Source: Bdellovibrionota bacterium
GTDB lineage: Bacteria > Bdellovibrionota_C > UBA2361 > JAFLCA01
DNA: 64,000 nt
Direction of reading: 5' to 3'
Assembly: GCA_030584005.1 (NCBI GenBank)
Contig: CP129486.1
Span: 499,556 to 563,555 of the forward strand
Under the pieces are notes generated by a model. That model searched no databases. It was not told where the DNA came from and was given only the letters and a program-made list of their open reading frames with translations. Shown piece by piece: positions 1 through 9,120 of the stretch (the first letter of the stretch is position 1; the number at the start of each line of letters is the position of its first letter). Both the position numbers and the translations under genes were made by a program.

Positions 1-1
1 G

Positions 2-310
2 TATCAGACGATTGCCGGTGATATTTTCTCGTATGCCCGTCCTGAACTGCGCAGCCATGGTCATCGACTGCCGGTGGTAGTCGAGGATCCTTCTGGAGAG
101 CTGACCTCGGTGCTTGCTCGATCCCCGTTCCAGCCGATTGACTCATCCGAAGCCGATTTCATCATAAAGCTGCAAAAGACCGACGACAGCTGGCGCATGG
201 AGTTCTCCTCACTTAGAAAGAACTTTGCGACTGTCCGACTGCAGGGAACTGATCTTGTCGAAATGGTCAATAAACTCTCAGATGAGGTCTTTCAGCTGCC
301 TCTGATTTGA
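2..310 (+). CDS. C-terminal end of an unknown protein (5' truncated)
   Basis: An open reading frame runs in from the window start and ends at a TGA at 308-310, giving at least 102 residues. An internal GTG at 74 would give only 78 residues, but the frame stays open to the left, so this is most likely the tail of a longer gene. The visible part is mixed alpha/beta in character, with a run of acidic residues and a C-terminal VNKLSDEVFQLP helix-like end. I do not recognise the family. The MoxR gene follows 104 bases later on the same strand; in other genomes MoxR genes sit with DUF58 and von Willebrand domain genes, but nothing seen here shows such a domain. Confidence 0.6.
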   Translation, partial: YQTIAGDIFSYARPELRSHGHRLPVVVEDPSGELTSVLARSPFQPIDSSEADFIIKLQKTDDSWRMEFSSLRKNFATVRLQGTDLVEMVNKLSDEVFQLPLI

Positions 311-414
311 CCATTGACTGGTGATAGACTGATCAGGTGCTGTTCTATGGAGCGATTGCTCCTATCAGCAGAAGCCGGTACATTCAAACCGGTTACCATT
401 GAAGGCTATGCTCT

Positions 415-1413
415 ATGAGTAATTTCGAGACTGCCACCCGTACTGCGCAAAGATTGTTTGATGGAGTACGCACTGTTATTCGAGGGCGTGATGACACGGT
501 CCGATTGGTGCTTTGTGCTCTTTTTGCAGATGGTCATGCGCTGCTTGAGGATTACCCTGGTTCCGGAAAGACAACCCTCACCAAGACTTTAGGACGGCTG
601 ATTTCATGTGAGGACGCACCGCAGGATCGCTCCTATATCGCTCCATTTCGACGAATTCAGTTCACGCCAGATATGCTCCCCGGAGATGTACTGGGGGTAA
701 ATATATTCGAACCCACCAGAGGGTCTTTTCATTTCGTACATGGTCCCGTGTTCGCGCACATCGTCCTGGCTGATGAACTCAATCGCACCGGACCGAAAGT
801 TCAGGCAGCTTTTCTTGAATGTATGGCAGAGAAGCAGGTAACGATAGAGAATGTCACGATACCTCTAGATGACCTATTCTTTGTTCTAGGCACTCAGAAT
901 CCTCTCGATATTGCAGGCACCTATCCTCTGCCCCTCGTGCAGCTCGACCGCTTTATGCTGCGAATTCCTATGACCTATGTGGATGCAGAGACTGAACAGG
1001 AGATACTTGCATCCCATGATCAAATCATGTCGGCCGCACATTCCTCCGCCCCGGTCTGCACTCGTCACGATGTCCTGGAAGCTCGAAGAGCGGTGAAAGA
1101 GATTACGGTATCGAATGAGGTGCGTGCCGCTATGGTCGCTATTACGCAGGCCACTCGTCGCAGTCCGGCATTGCAATTTGGAGCCTCCACCCGCGCGGCC
1201 TTGATGCTGCAGGATGCTGTGCGCGCTTGGGCGATGCTGAATTCGCGAGATTATGTAACGGAAGATGATGTCAAGTATATTGCGCCGTTCGTGTTGCTCC
1301 ATCGCTTGAGATTTCATCCCGGCGCTGGAGATCCCGTCCGTGCACTCGAAGATTTGATGCTCCCTCAGCTCGAGCATCTTGTCTCAAATGCCGCAAGGGC
1401 GGTGAGTCGCTAA
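415..1413 (+). CDS. MoxR-family AAA+ ATPase
   Basis: Predicted 332-residue cytoplasmic AAA+ chaperone-type ATPase of the MoxR group, whose members help mature or activate metal-enzyme or surface complexes. Visible motifs in order: Walker A EDYPGSGKT at about 45-53, Walker B IVLADELNR at about 116-124, sensor 1 GTQNP at about 159-163 followed by the QLDRF motif near 176-180, then the C-terminal lid. Length is usual for MoxR. The ATG at 415 fits the conserved N-terminus. No DUF58 or VWA gene, the usual MoxR partners, follows: the gene runs 30 bases into the oppositely oriented murI. The family call is firm; the substrate is not visible. Confidence 0.93.
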   Translation: MSNFETATRTAQRLFDGVRTVIRGRDDTVRLVLCALFADGHALLEDYPGSGKTTLTKTLGRLISCEDAPQDRSYIAPFRRIQFTPDMLPGDVLGVNIFEPTRGSFHFVHGPVFAHIVLADELNRTGPKVQAAFLECMAEKQVTIENVTIPLDDLFFVLGTQNPLDIAGTYPLPLVQLDRFMLRIPMTYVDAETEQEILASHDQIMSAAHSSAPVCTRHDVLEARRAVKEITVSNEVRAAMVAITQATRRSPALQFGASTRAALMLQDAVRAWAMLNSRDYVTEDDVKYIAPFVLLHRLRFHPGAGDPVRALEDLMLPQLEHLVSNAARAVSR

Positions 1414-2193
1414 CTCTTCAACCTGCACGGCCTGCGGTTGTTCTTGCTCAAAGAACACTCTGGCCAGGTAGTCAAAGCGTGAGGGTTCATCCGTGACGTA
1501 GAATTCTGATCGACCAGTCACGGCCTTATTGGTCCAAGGCTCCTGCGTAAGCGCCCCGGCAACTTCACGGGCAACCGCATCGGCACAGTCTATTAATCTC
1601 ACCTCTCCGTGAAAATAGCGCTCAAAAGCCGGGCGGAGAAAGGGGTAGTGCGTGCAACCGAGAATGAGAGTGCTTAAGCGTTTCTCACGCAGTTCAGCAA
1701 GATACAGATCAAGTGTTGCCTCAAGCACTGGGCCGCTCAAGATGCCGTTTTCGACAAGCGGCACAAACAGAGGACATGCTTTGGCGATGACTTCGACTCG
1801 AGGGAGTTTTTGCGCAATGCTGCGCTGATATGCTCCCTTTGCAATTGTGGCATGTGTAGCAATTATGCCGATCGATGCATTCTCGCCGCGCATGGACTCA
1901 CCCACAGCCGCATCGATGGTGCCAAAAACCGGCAAGGGGAGGTCCTTTTTCAATTCCTCGATCGCAATGGCTGATGAGGTGTTACACGCAATGACCAAGG
2001 CATCAATCGAACGGCTGCACAGGAAGTCGGCACACTCTCTCGAATAACGCAAAATCGTATGTTCGCCCTTGGAGCCATACGGTGTGCGAGCTGTATCGCC
2101 GAGGTAAAGCAGATCGGCAGTGGGGAGCGCGTTTCGCAGCGCGCGAAACACGGTCAATCCGCCCAGACCGCTGTCAAAAACTCCGATTCTCAC
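1384..2193 (-). CDS. murI: Glutamate racemase
   Basis: 269-residue glutamate racemase, which converts L- to D-glutamate for peptidoglycan. The N-terminus GVFDSGLGG is the family signature with catalytic-site Asp7-Ser8. The two catalytic cysteines are visible in ACNTSS (Cys70) and GCTHYP (Cys180), the latter followed by the conserved Thr-His. The start ATG at 2193 gives the standard MRIGVFDSG beginning. Its 3' end overlaps the 3' end of the convergent MoxR gene by 30 bases, so the last ten codons of both genes share DNA. Upstream lies the divergent metal-binding protein gene. Confidence 0.96.
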   Translation of the reverse strand: MRIGVFDSGLGGLTVFRALRNALPTADLLYLGDTARTPYGSKGEHTILRYSRECADFLCSRSIDALVIACNTSSAIAIEELKKDLPLPVFGTIDAAVGESMRGENASIGIIATHATIAKGAYQRSIAQKLPRVEVIAKACPLFVPLVENGILSGPVLEATLDLYLAELREKRLSTLILGCTHYPFLRPAFERYFHGEVRLIDCADAVAREVAGALTQEPWTNKAVTGRSEFYVTDEPSRFDYLARVFFEQEQPQAVQVEELATHRPCGI

Positions 2194-2305
2194 CTCGATT
2201 CCCCTCCTACACTTTCAATAGCTCAGCGCTGCACATCGACGGACAAGCAGGCCTATGATATATAACAGAAAGCCCTTGCAGTTGATATCAATAGACAGAG
2301 CCCTT

Positions 2306-3244
2306 ATGAAACGATGGCTTGCTCAAGCCTTGCTCCTGTTGTGCGTTCAAGTGTGCACGATGCTCCCTATTGCCACGCGGACAATCGCCGATACCGCTCC
2401 GCTGAAGATCGTTGCCACCACCGGTATTGTCGCTGATCTGTGCAAGGAGCTGGGGGGATCTCTCGTACAGGTAGAAGCGCTGATGGGACCGGGTGTCGAC
2501 CCTCATCTGTACAAAGCAACGCATGGCGATCTGGGATCGTTACGGTCAGCCGATGCGATAGTGTTTAACGGGCTGCACCTCGAGGGAAAACTCTCTGATA
2601 TCCTCGCCGCGCTTAGGACCGATAAACCTGTCCTTGCCTTGGGAGAGCTGCTCCCCGCTGATCGATTACTAGTGGTTGATCCGGCTTCTAAAAGTATCGA
2701 CCCGCACATTTGGTTTGACGTGTCGTTACTTGCAGAGACAATACCAGGCCTTACGCAGTTCCTGGTTGAACTGCTTCCCGGGCATGCGCAGACGCTCAGA
2801 ATGCAGGAGACCGCTCTCCTAGGTAGATTTAATGAATTGCACCGCTGGGCCAAGGCAGAGTTAAGCCGTCTTCCGGAGGGCAGGCGGGTGTTGGTAACGG
2901 CTCACGACGCCTTCGGATACTTCGGCCGCGCGTATGGGTTGGAGGTCCACGGACTCCAGGGTGTCAGTACCGCGGTAGAGTATGGGGTTCATGATATTGC
3001 CCGTATCGTGGAACTCGTTGTTGAGCGTAAGTTACCGGCAATATTTGTTGAATCGTCGGTACCCCAGCGTTTTGTGGAGGCGGTGATAGAAGGCTCCCGA
3101 GCGCGGGGTCATATAGTCGCCTTGGGGGGGGAGCTTTACTCTGACGCCCTCGGGGAGCCCGGATCGGAGGCCGCCACTTATATGGGCATGGTGCGGCACA
3201 ATGTGCGGCACATTGTGTCTGCCCTCGCCCCAAAGGCGGATTGA
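2306..3244 (+). CDS. Metal ABC transporter substrate-binding protein (ZnuA/TroA family)
   Basis: Periplasmic cluster-9 metal-binding protein, 312 residues from the ATG at 2306. This start places a signal peptide (MKRW, then a hydrophobic run to about residue 28) at the N-terminus; an in-frame ATG at 2255 adds 17 residues before it and is less likely. Candidate metal ligands are His67 in DPHLY, His134 in DPHIWFD, His200 in TAHDAF and an Asp in the C-terminal ELYSDALG motif. There is no His-rich loop of the kind typical for ZnuA, so Mn/Fe/Zn specificity is open. No ABC permease or ATPase gene adjoins it, so the transporter partners must lie elsewhere. Confidence 0.88.
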   Translation: MKRWLAQALLLLCVQVCTMLPIATRTIADTAPLKIVATTGIVADLCKELGGSLVQVEALMGPGVDPHLYKATHGDLGSLRSADAIVFNGLHLEGKLSDILAALRTDKPVLALGELLPADRLLVVDPASKSIDPHIWFDVSLLAETIPGLTQFLVELLPGHAQTLRMQETALLGRFNELHRWAKAELSRLPEGRRVLVTAHDAFGYFGRAYGLEVHGLQGVSTAVEYGVHDIARIVELVVERKLPAIFVESSVPQRFVEAVIEGSRARGHIVALGGELYSDALGEPGSEAATYMGMVRHNVRHIVSALAPKAD

Positions 3245-3405
3245 GGGAGCCTCTTGAGTTTCCCTGCCAATCCTAGGAATAATGAGGCCGCATACCCCCG
3301 GGGCAACGTACGCTTGCGTAAGCTGCCTGCCCCCGAAATCGGTTCCGAGTTGAGGTCTGAATTTCCGCCGGGGGTTGATACACTTATTAAATCAGGAGCT
3401 AGTAC

Positions 3406-3978
3406 TTGAACACCTTTCGTCGTCCGATGCCGTTTCGAGGCCCCCGTCGTGGGCCACCCCCTCCACCTGATGCCCATAGAATCAATGACAGAATCCTGGC
3501 TAAAGAAGTGAGAGTCATTTCTGAGTCTGGGGAACAGCTCGGGATACTTCCAACCCGCACGGCTATTACGATGGCCGAAGAGATAGGTTTGGACCTGGTC
3601 GAAGTCGCCCCCACCAGTCAACCTCCTGTCTGCCGTATCATGGACTACGGGAAGTTCAAGTATAAAGAGCAGAAGAAGGAGGCCGAGGCCAAGAAGAAGC
3701 GATCTGAAGTGGTGATTAAGGAACTCCGCATTCGTTATCGCACTGATGTGGGGGATCTTGAAACAAAGCTGAAACAAGCTCGGGAGTTCATAGCCGAAGG
3801 GAATAAAGTAAAGTTCACGATGCGCTTCAAGGGCCGTGAGAATATGTATCGAAACCTTGGCATCGAGAAATTCGAAGAGCTTATTCAGCGCCTGGCGGAC
3901 GTGGCGATCGTTGACGATCGATCACCCCCAGTGGGCGGACAGATTCATATTACCTTCGCTCCCGCGAAGAAGAGCTAG
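3406..3978 (+). CDS. infC: Translation initiation factor IF-3
   Basis: 190-residue IF-3, which binds the 30S subunit and monitors start-codon selection. The N-domain shows the INDRI motif and EEIGLDLVEVAP; the C-domain contains KEQKKEAEAKKK and VKFTMRFKGRE, both classic. The start is TTG at 3406, preceded by AGGAG at 3394-3398 at good spacing; a non-ATG start is usual for infC, where the poor start codon (AUU in E. coli) serves autoregulation. An ATG at 3427 lacks a ribosome site. The 20-residue Pro/Arg-rich N-terminal extension precedes the conserved domain. Unusually, rpmI and rplT do not follow. Confidence 0.96.
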   Translation: MNTFRRPMPFRGPRRGPPPPPDAHRINDRILAKEVRVISESGEQLGILPTRTAITMAEEIGLDLVEVAPTSQPPVCRIMDYGKFKYKEQKKEAEAKKKRSEVVIKELRIRYRTDVGDLETKLKQAREFIAEGNKVKFTMRFKGRENMYRNLGIEKFEELIQRLADVAIVDDRSPPVGGQIHITFAPAKKS

Positions 3979-4050
3979 CGGGCGCCTCGTTGTACAGTAC
4001 GGTATAGCGAAGAACTCATCAGACGCACGGCTAGCCGCTAGGATTACTCG

Positions 4051-5295
4051 ATGATCGACAGTCTCCCTGCATCTCTTAGTGGAAAGAAGCTCGCGCGAGC
4101 AATCCTTGATTCAGCCTCCCCTGAATCGGTTGCGCAGACCTTGCCCGCTCAAAGCATCTTCTTTGCCATCCAGGAGCGCGGGCTTGAGTCAAGCATCGAG
4201 TTACTGGATGTCATATCGAAGTCGCAAATGCAGTTCATTCTCGATCTCGATTTGTGGTCGCGCGACCGCTTCAACGAGGAGCGATTTTGGGATTGGCTTG
4301 CGCTACCGGATGCAGCCGAATCGCTTGAGGTTCTCCAGAAGACCCTCAAGAGCATCGACTTGAAACTGATCGCCCTGATGTTAGGACAGTACGTCGATGT
4401 GCGGGTGTTCGAAGAGGCGACAGACACGCCACCAGGCCCCCGTTTCACAACCCCTGACAAGGGAAAGACATGGATCTTGGTCAAGGTCGAGGACGGCAGG
4501 AAGTATTTTTTATTGTCTCGCCTTTTGGCCCTTATTTTCGAAACGAGCGCCGAGTTGTTCTACCAGCTCTTGGCCATTCCAAACGTCGCAACGCAATCAA
4601 TGCTGGAGGAAGAATCCTACCAAGAGCGATCAAAGCGCTTGCTCGCCGAAGGATTCCCCGATGAGGAACAGGTTGTGGCCTTGCACCAGCCGCTGCCGAT
4701 CGAGTCCCTTAAGCGGCATGATACCACACTGCGATATGGCACGGATGGCCCCATCGTCACTCCGATGTTGGCCATAAGGGAGGCCAGCAGTACTTCATTC
4801 TCCCTACTCATTGAGCGATACGGGAGCGCGGAGGATTTCCAAAGCGAGCTTACCTACATCACGAATGCCGCCCTATTATTCTTCCGTATCGACATATCCA
4901 ATCGATCAGAGGTTGTAGAACTGGTCGAGGGGGTCAGTGGGATCCTGAACCTAGGCCTTGAAGTGTTGCAGCAGCGCACCAATTGCGACCCGTTCGAAGC
5001 ACAGGGGCGCTATGGGCTTGCACCTATATATCGCATCGGCTTGCAACAGCTATTCGACCTGCGAAAACGCAGTCAGATCGCCATCGCGCAGTTAAAGGAA
5101 AGCGCAACGCCGGAGATTCTGCATCTCCTGGAGCTATCAGCCAGGGTCCTGCCGCGCGCAGCGATTTATCTGAGCACTGCGGGAACCATTGACACCTCAG
5201 GTGCACTGAAGCTCAGCACGGAAAGCAGACCTTTCGCCCATCTTGCGGAGATTGCGGGCCTTGAGCGGTTAATTGCGGAGCTCACTGTAAAGTGA
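4051..5295 (+). CDS. DUF6178-like protein
   Basis: 414-residue soluble, leucine-rich, mostly helical protein with no signal peptide or membrane segment. The N-terminal part, with the LPAQSIFFAIQERG and ILDLDLWSRDRF stretches and a following WDWLALP, matches my memory of the DUF6178 family, which is common in deltaproteobacteria and has no known function. The match is from pattern recall only. It lies 72 bases after infC on the same strand, where rpmI would be expected, so it may be cotranscribed with infC. A perfect hairpin follows its stop. Confidence 0.6.
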   Translation: MIDSLPASLSGKKLARAILDSASPESVAQTLPAQSIFFAIQERGLESSIELLDVISKSQMQFILDLDLWSRDRFNEERFWDWLALPDAAESLEVLQKTLKSIDLKLIALMLGQYVDVRVFEEATDTPPGPRFTTPDKGKTWILVKVEDGRKYFLLSRLLALIFETSAELFYQLLAIPNVATQSMLEEESYQERSKRLLAEGFPDEEQVVALHQPLPIESLKRHDTTLRYGTDGPIVTPMLAIREASSTSFSLLIERYGSAEDFQSELTYITNAALLFFRIDISNRSEVVELVEGVSGILNLGLEVLQQRTNCDPFEAQGRYGLAPIYRIGLQQLFDLRKRSQIAIAQLKESATPEILHLLELSARVLPRAAIYLSTAGTIDTSGALKLSTESRPFAHLAEIAGLERLIAELTVK

Positions 5296-5297
5296 GG

Positions 5298-5326
5298 CTA
5301 GAAGCTACCTTTGAAATAGCTTCTAG
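5298..5326. repeat. 9-bp inverted repeat between convergent genes
   Basis: CTAGAAGCT at 5298-5306 pairs perfectly with AGCTTCTAG at 5318-5326 across an 11-base loop. It sits two bases after the stop of the DUF6178-like gene and 45 bases beyond the stop of the convergent secreted-protein gene. No U-tract follows, so it may be a processing or stability hairpin rather than an intrinsic terminator. A close relative of the stem is found at 10961-10988. Confidence 0.65.
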
Positions 5327-5371
5327 GGAGGAATTGTTGAATCCACTAATAGGGTCTCATTCTGCAGCGAA

Positions 5372-5893
5372 CTACTTCTTCTTCTCGCCCTTCTTTGATT
5401 CCGCCTTGCCCTCGGCTTCTGTTTTTATCGGTGCGGTTTCGATGACGCTACACTTCGGATCTTCTATCTTAACCAAACTGCATGCCCCGGACTGATGCTT
5501 GCAGTCTTCAACGATTGCGTCCTGAAGGGCCTTCTTCGCGGCGAAGCCAAGTGAATTCATTAAGGTGGTGTTGGAGGACATCTTAGCAGCGACACATCCA
5601 GACAAATTCTCATGCTTGCTTCTACAACTCTCTAGCGCACGAGCTTGAGAAGCCTCAAGCAACTTCAATGTCCCCTGGCGCGCTTCCTCCTGCGATGCCC
5701 CTTTGGCTTCGGCGGTCATAAACGCGACCTCCTGGGCGTCACTTTCACCTGCTCGAATCCACTTATACCGAAGCTCGCCCGTGCAAGACGTTGGCGCTGC
5801 TGCCGGTGGAGGCTCTTGGGCCCCCTCTTCTGCATACGTCGTTCTGCATAACAAAACAGCGCACAGAACTATCAAATATCGTTGAAGAATCAT
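5372..5893 (-). CDS. Secreted cysteine-containing protein, unknown
   Basis: 173 residues with a clear Sec signal peptide (hydrophobic core LIVLCAVLLC, likely cut near TYA-EE). The mature part has six cysteines (SC, ESC, SGC, EDC, GAC, PKC), which could form three disulfides in the periplasm, and a strongly Lys/Glu-rich C-terminal tail ending in KKGEKKK. It is mostly helical by composition. I do not recognise a family. It is transcribed alone, convergent with the DUF6178-like gene. Confidence 0.7.
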   Translation of the reverse strand: MILQRYLIVLCAVLLCRTTYAEEGAQEPPPAAAPTSCTGELRYKWIRAGESDAQEVAFMTAEAKGASQEEARQGTLKLLEASQARALESCRSKHENLSGCVAAKMSSNTTLMNSLGFAAKKALQDAIVEDCKHQSGACSLVKIEDPKCSVIETAPIKTEAEGKAESKKGEKKK

Positions 5894-5995
5894 GAACGTT
5901 AAGTCTCAAAATAATTTTTATTTCTGGTGGTGAATGAACACGCTTCGACTACCGTCTTACTTAACGAATGGTAGGTAGTAATACCAGTCCTTACT

Positions 5996-6352
5996 ATGAG
6001 TATGAACGCAACCGCAAAGTATCCAATGATTGAATCAGAATCACTCTTCGATGCTCCGAATGGAACTGGCACTCCTGAGCGTCGCCTTTTACTGGCCGTG
6101 CTTGAGAGAGCAATATTGGATTTCGTTGGGAATGATCAGAGAGAAATCGAAGAGGCAGCCGAATGGCTCTTCTCCGATTTAGAAGATCCAGAATATGGGG
6201 AATTCTCCTTCGCCTGGATCTGCCGAGAATTAGACCTCGACTATAAGAAAATCAGTCAGCAGATTCGTGAAATGCCGAAGCGCGGGAATAGTCGAATTGC
6301 TCCATGGTATATTAATAAAGATGCCGCACAGAAACGTGCCGCGATGAACTAA
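5996..6352 (+). CDS. Small acidic cytoplasmic protein, unknown
   Basis: 118 residues, acidic and rich in aromatic residues, with a conserved-looking core: RRLLLAVLERAILDF, then EAAEWLF, then FSFAWICRELDLD followed by a short basic C-terminus. The last part resembles a helix-turn-helix-like segment (CRELDLDYKKISQQIREM), so a small DNA-binding or regulatory role is possible, but this is inference. ATG at 5996 is one of two adjacent Met codons (MSM). A strong rho-independent terminator follows 28 bases after the stop, which supports it as a real, separately transcribed gene. Confidence 0.68.
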   Translation: MSMNATAKYPMIESESLFDAPNGTGTPERRLLLAVLERAILDFVGNDQREIEEAAEWLFSDLEDPEYGEFSFAWICRELDLDYKKISQQIREMPKRGNSRIAPWYINKDAAQKRAAMN

Positions 6353-6379
6353 CAGATCTCCTTCCCTAGACAGTAACCC

Positions 6380-6421
6380 CCGCCGCCTTTGATCGTGAGA
6401 TTGAAGGCGGCGGTTTTTTTA
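6380..6421 (+). terminator. Rho-independent terminator
   Basis: CCGCCGCCTT at 6380-6389 pairs perfectly with AAGGCGGCGG at 6404-6413, followed directly by seven T residues at 6414-6420. It terminates the small gene at 5996-6352. Confidence 0.93.
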
Positions 6422-6480
6422 TAACGACCTAACCGTTTCTTTGCACGACGACCATTGCGAGCCCGGTCCCGGCAGCATCG

Positions 6481-7041
6481 CTAATGATACTGAGTCAAAG
6501 CAGCACCCTCCGCCTTCGTGCCGGTTTCCGGCTTCAGAATGGATTGGATTGTCACCGCAGGGGTCAACGGCCTCCCCTGGCCATCCTTAGTGATGCCACG
6601 TCGCCTCCCGATTTCATGAGATACCACATGAGCAAAGAACATGCGCCGCGTTGCACCCCGACTCGTGGCGCGGTGCCATAACCATGCAAACGGACTTGCC
6701 AAGCTCAGTGTCAGAAAGAAGCTAGGCAATACGGCTTCACTACGCGCAGCCAGCATCATGCCACCAACAAGTGCCAGCACCAATCCGCCCACGGCGATCG
6801 TTTCCGACCAGAGTTTTCGGCCAGTACGTTCTATAAATAGGTAGGCGTCTTCTACAGAATTATCCAGCAGATCTTCGAGGTAGGCTTCGAGCACCTCGAC
6901 AGAGATAGTGACTACGCCCTGACGGAATGCCTTAAACGAAGAGGGAGTAATGTACCCCGTCGCTTCGTGATGCGTTTCGAGCGCCAGAAGCTCTGTGCCT
7001 ATCGCGCGATAACTTGGGGGCAGCATGCGATCAGAGGTCAT
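6481..7041 (-). CDS. Two-helix membrane protein, unknown
   Basis: 186 residues with two adjacent hydrophobic segments (about residues 81-99 and 104-122) between a soluble N-terminal half and a basic C-terminal half. The N-terminal region includes EVLEAYLEDLLDNSVEDAYLFIER and would be cytoplasmic in a hairpin topology. No catalytic motif is apparent and I do not recognise the family. It is flanked by gene-poor DNA on its upstream side. The ATG at 7041 is the first in frame; a Met at residue 6 is an alternative. Confidence 0.62.
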   Translation of the reverse strand: MTSDRMLPPSYRAIGTELLALETHHEATGYITPSSFKAFRQGVVTISVEVLEAYLEDLLDNSVEDAYLFIERTGRKLWSETIAVGGLVLALVGGMMLAARSEAVLPSFFLTLSLASPFAWLWHRATSRGATRRMFFAHVVSHEIGRRRGITKDGQGRPLTPAVTIQSILKPETGTKAEGAALTQYH

Positions 7042-7542
7042 CCACTTTCCTCGTCAAGTTGAGTCGCTAGAATCCTTGACGGCCCCCGCGAGCGCCGACC
7101 TGATCATTCACAGAGGGGCTAACGAATTGCTAGCGACGAGGAGGAGACTTTCTTACACGGACCGGAACAGGACGAAGAAGACCAAGAGCTTGCGCCCCGG
7201 CGATCAATGCATCCGAAAGAACGTCCTTCACGGCTTCAACTACATCACGAAATCGTCTCATAGTGCACGCAACTTCTAGTATCCGGCAGCCCATCAGATT
7301 GCACAACTCAAGCGCCCAGACCCAAGCACTTTCGCGCAACTTGAACTTCCCGCTTAAAACGCCCGCCCAATTACGATGCGAAATCGCAGGTATCGCTGCG
7401 AACAATTAGGATATCGACGCTCCCTTCGAGAAACTGGAGCATCAATAGATAGAAATAATGACGCCGTTTTAGCAGTGTAACTGGCCGGAACAATTTAGAA
7501 TTTCTTAACTCTCACTGCAGGAGTGATAGAAAAACAGGGCCG
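7042..7542. other. Gene-free stretch between a membrane-protein gene and fumC
   Basis: About 500 bases with no convincing gene. A 91-codon frame on the minus strand (7130-7405) and an 84-codon frame on the plus strand (7025-7279) overlap each other. Neither has a good ribosome site or a recognisable protein pattern. No strong hairpin followed by a T-tract was found at the fumC end. Confidence 0.5.
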
Positions 7543-8928
7543 TTAGAGGCCGGGCCTGGTCATGGCGAACAGGTCGAGCGTCTTAGCGAGCTCCTCTTCG
7601 TCGAGCACTTTCAGATCGCGGGCCGCCTGACGGACAGTCACATTGCGCTGAAATGCCTCCTTAGCCACCTTGGCAGCCTTATCGTACCCAATCCGAGGAG
7701 CCAGCGAGGTGCAGGTAGCAAGGCTCTTTTCTGCAAACTCTGCACACCTCTCCTCGTTTACCTCGATGCCCTGCACACAATTTTTGGCAAAATTGCTGCA
7801 GCTTGATCCGAGAATGCTAATCGATTCGAGAACATTATGTGCCAGAATGGGTAACATGACGTTCAATTCGAAGTTACCGTGCTGCCCACAAACGGCCACG
7901 CAGCCATCGTTGCCAATTACTTGAGCTGCCACCATCATCATCGACTCACACAATACCGGGTTTACTTTGGCCGGCATGATGCTCGACCCTGGCTGGATCT
8001 CGGGGAGGGCGATCTCAAACAAACTGCAGCGGGGCCCTGATGAGAGCCAGCGCAGGTCATTTGCTATTTTCATTATCGATATCGAGATCACTCTCAGTTG
8101 ACCGCTAAGCTCCACACACGCATCACGGGCAGCCTGCGCCTCGAAGTGATTATCGGCCTCCCTGAAGGCATGTCCGGTGATCTTAGATATCTCGGCGATA
8201 GCGGTTCTTGCGAACTGTGGATGGGTATTAAGCCCTGTCCCCACTGCTGTGCCGCCGAGGGCCAGCTCAGCAATCGCTATTTGCGCACGCTGAATCCGCT
8301 TCATTCCTTGACCGATCTGAGCGGCATAACCACTAAACTCCTGGCCCAAAGTAATGGGGGTTGCATCCTGCAAGTGAGTCCTGCCCGCCTTAATAACCGA
8401 GGAAAACTGCGCGCTCTTGGCAATGAGCGCCTCATGCAGTGACTTGAGTCCCACAAGCAAAGGGCCCTCGAGCTCCATGAACGCCGCAACATGAATGGCG
8501 GTCGGAATCACGTCGTTCGAAGACTGACACATATTCACATGATCATTGGGATGAATGAGGGCCTTATCGCCTCGCGCACCGCCCAGAATCTCAATAGCCC
8601 GGTTTGCTATAACCTCGTTGGCATTCATGTTGGTCGAAGTCCCCGACCCCGTCTGGAAAATATCGACGACGAAATGCCGATCCAGCGTGCCATCAATTAC
8701 CTCCTGGGAGGCTGCAATAATGGCTTCGGCCTTCTCCTTGGGGAGGAGCCCAAGGGCAAGATTCGCCACAGCGGCTGAACGCTTGATTATTCCTAAGGCT
8801 CGAATAAATGCGCGAGAGAATCGCAGGTTACTAATAGGAAAGTTCAACACGGCCCTCTGAGTAGACGCTCCCCACAACGCATCGTCGGGAACAGGCATTT
8901 CACCCATCGAGTCTCGTTCAATTCGCAT
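7543..8928 (-). CDS. fumC: Class II fumarate hydratase
   Basis: Iron-independent fumarase of the TCA cycle, converting fumarate and malate; the family forms cytosolic homotetramers. 461 residues from the ATG at 8928; a GTG at 8946 would add six residues. GAGGGG lies just before the ATG. Diagnostic segments are QTGSGTSTNMNANEV, HPNDHVNMCQSSND, the TH of GRTHLQDATP and the superfamily signature GSSIMPAKVNP with the catalytic Ser loop. Length and motifs fit fumarase rather than aspartase or argininosuccinate lyase. It is divergent from the HDOD gene. Confidence 0.96.
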   Translation of the reverse strand: MRIERDSMGEMPVPDDALWGASTQRAVLNFPISNLRFSRAFIRALGIIKRSAAVANLALGLLPKEKAEAIIAASQEVIDGTLDRHFVVDIFQTGSGTSTNMNANEVIANRAIEILGGARGDKALIHPNDHVNMCQSSNDVIPTAIHVAAFMELEGPLLVGLKSLHEALIAKSAQFSSVIKAGRTHLQDATPITLGQEFSGYAAQIGQGMKRIQRAQIAIAELALGGTAVGTGLNTHPQFARTAIAEISKITGHAFREADNHFEAQAARDACVELSGQLRVISISIMKIANDLRWLSSGPRCSLFEIALPEIQPGSSIMPAKVNPVLCESMMMVAAQVIGNDGCVAVCGQHGNFELNVMLPILAHNVLESISILGSSCSNFAKNCVQGIEVNEERCAEFAEKSLATCTSLAPRIGYDKAAKVAKEAFQRNVTVRQAARDLKVLDEEELAKTLDLFAMTRPGL

Positions 8929-9120
8929 ACGCCCCTCTGTGATCACATAACGCCCAGAACTTACACCGTGTGCTGGTTCCGGGGGAGTCTCATATAGCGC
9001 GTTCCTGAGGCTAAAGAAATTTCTGAGAGCGGACGAATCTTACCTTAGGGTTGCTTGCTGTGTGCCGGTTGTGCCGAATATCAAGGCGCACCCTAACTAC
9101 TTAAAACAACGTCGAATTCT

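Noticed and set aside
3178-3777. 199-codon minus-strand frame over infC
   Set aside because: Shadow of infC and of the metal-binding gene end.
7130-7405. 91-codon minus-strand frame
   Set aside because: No ribosome site or family pattern, and another frame overlaps it.
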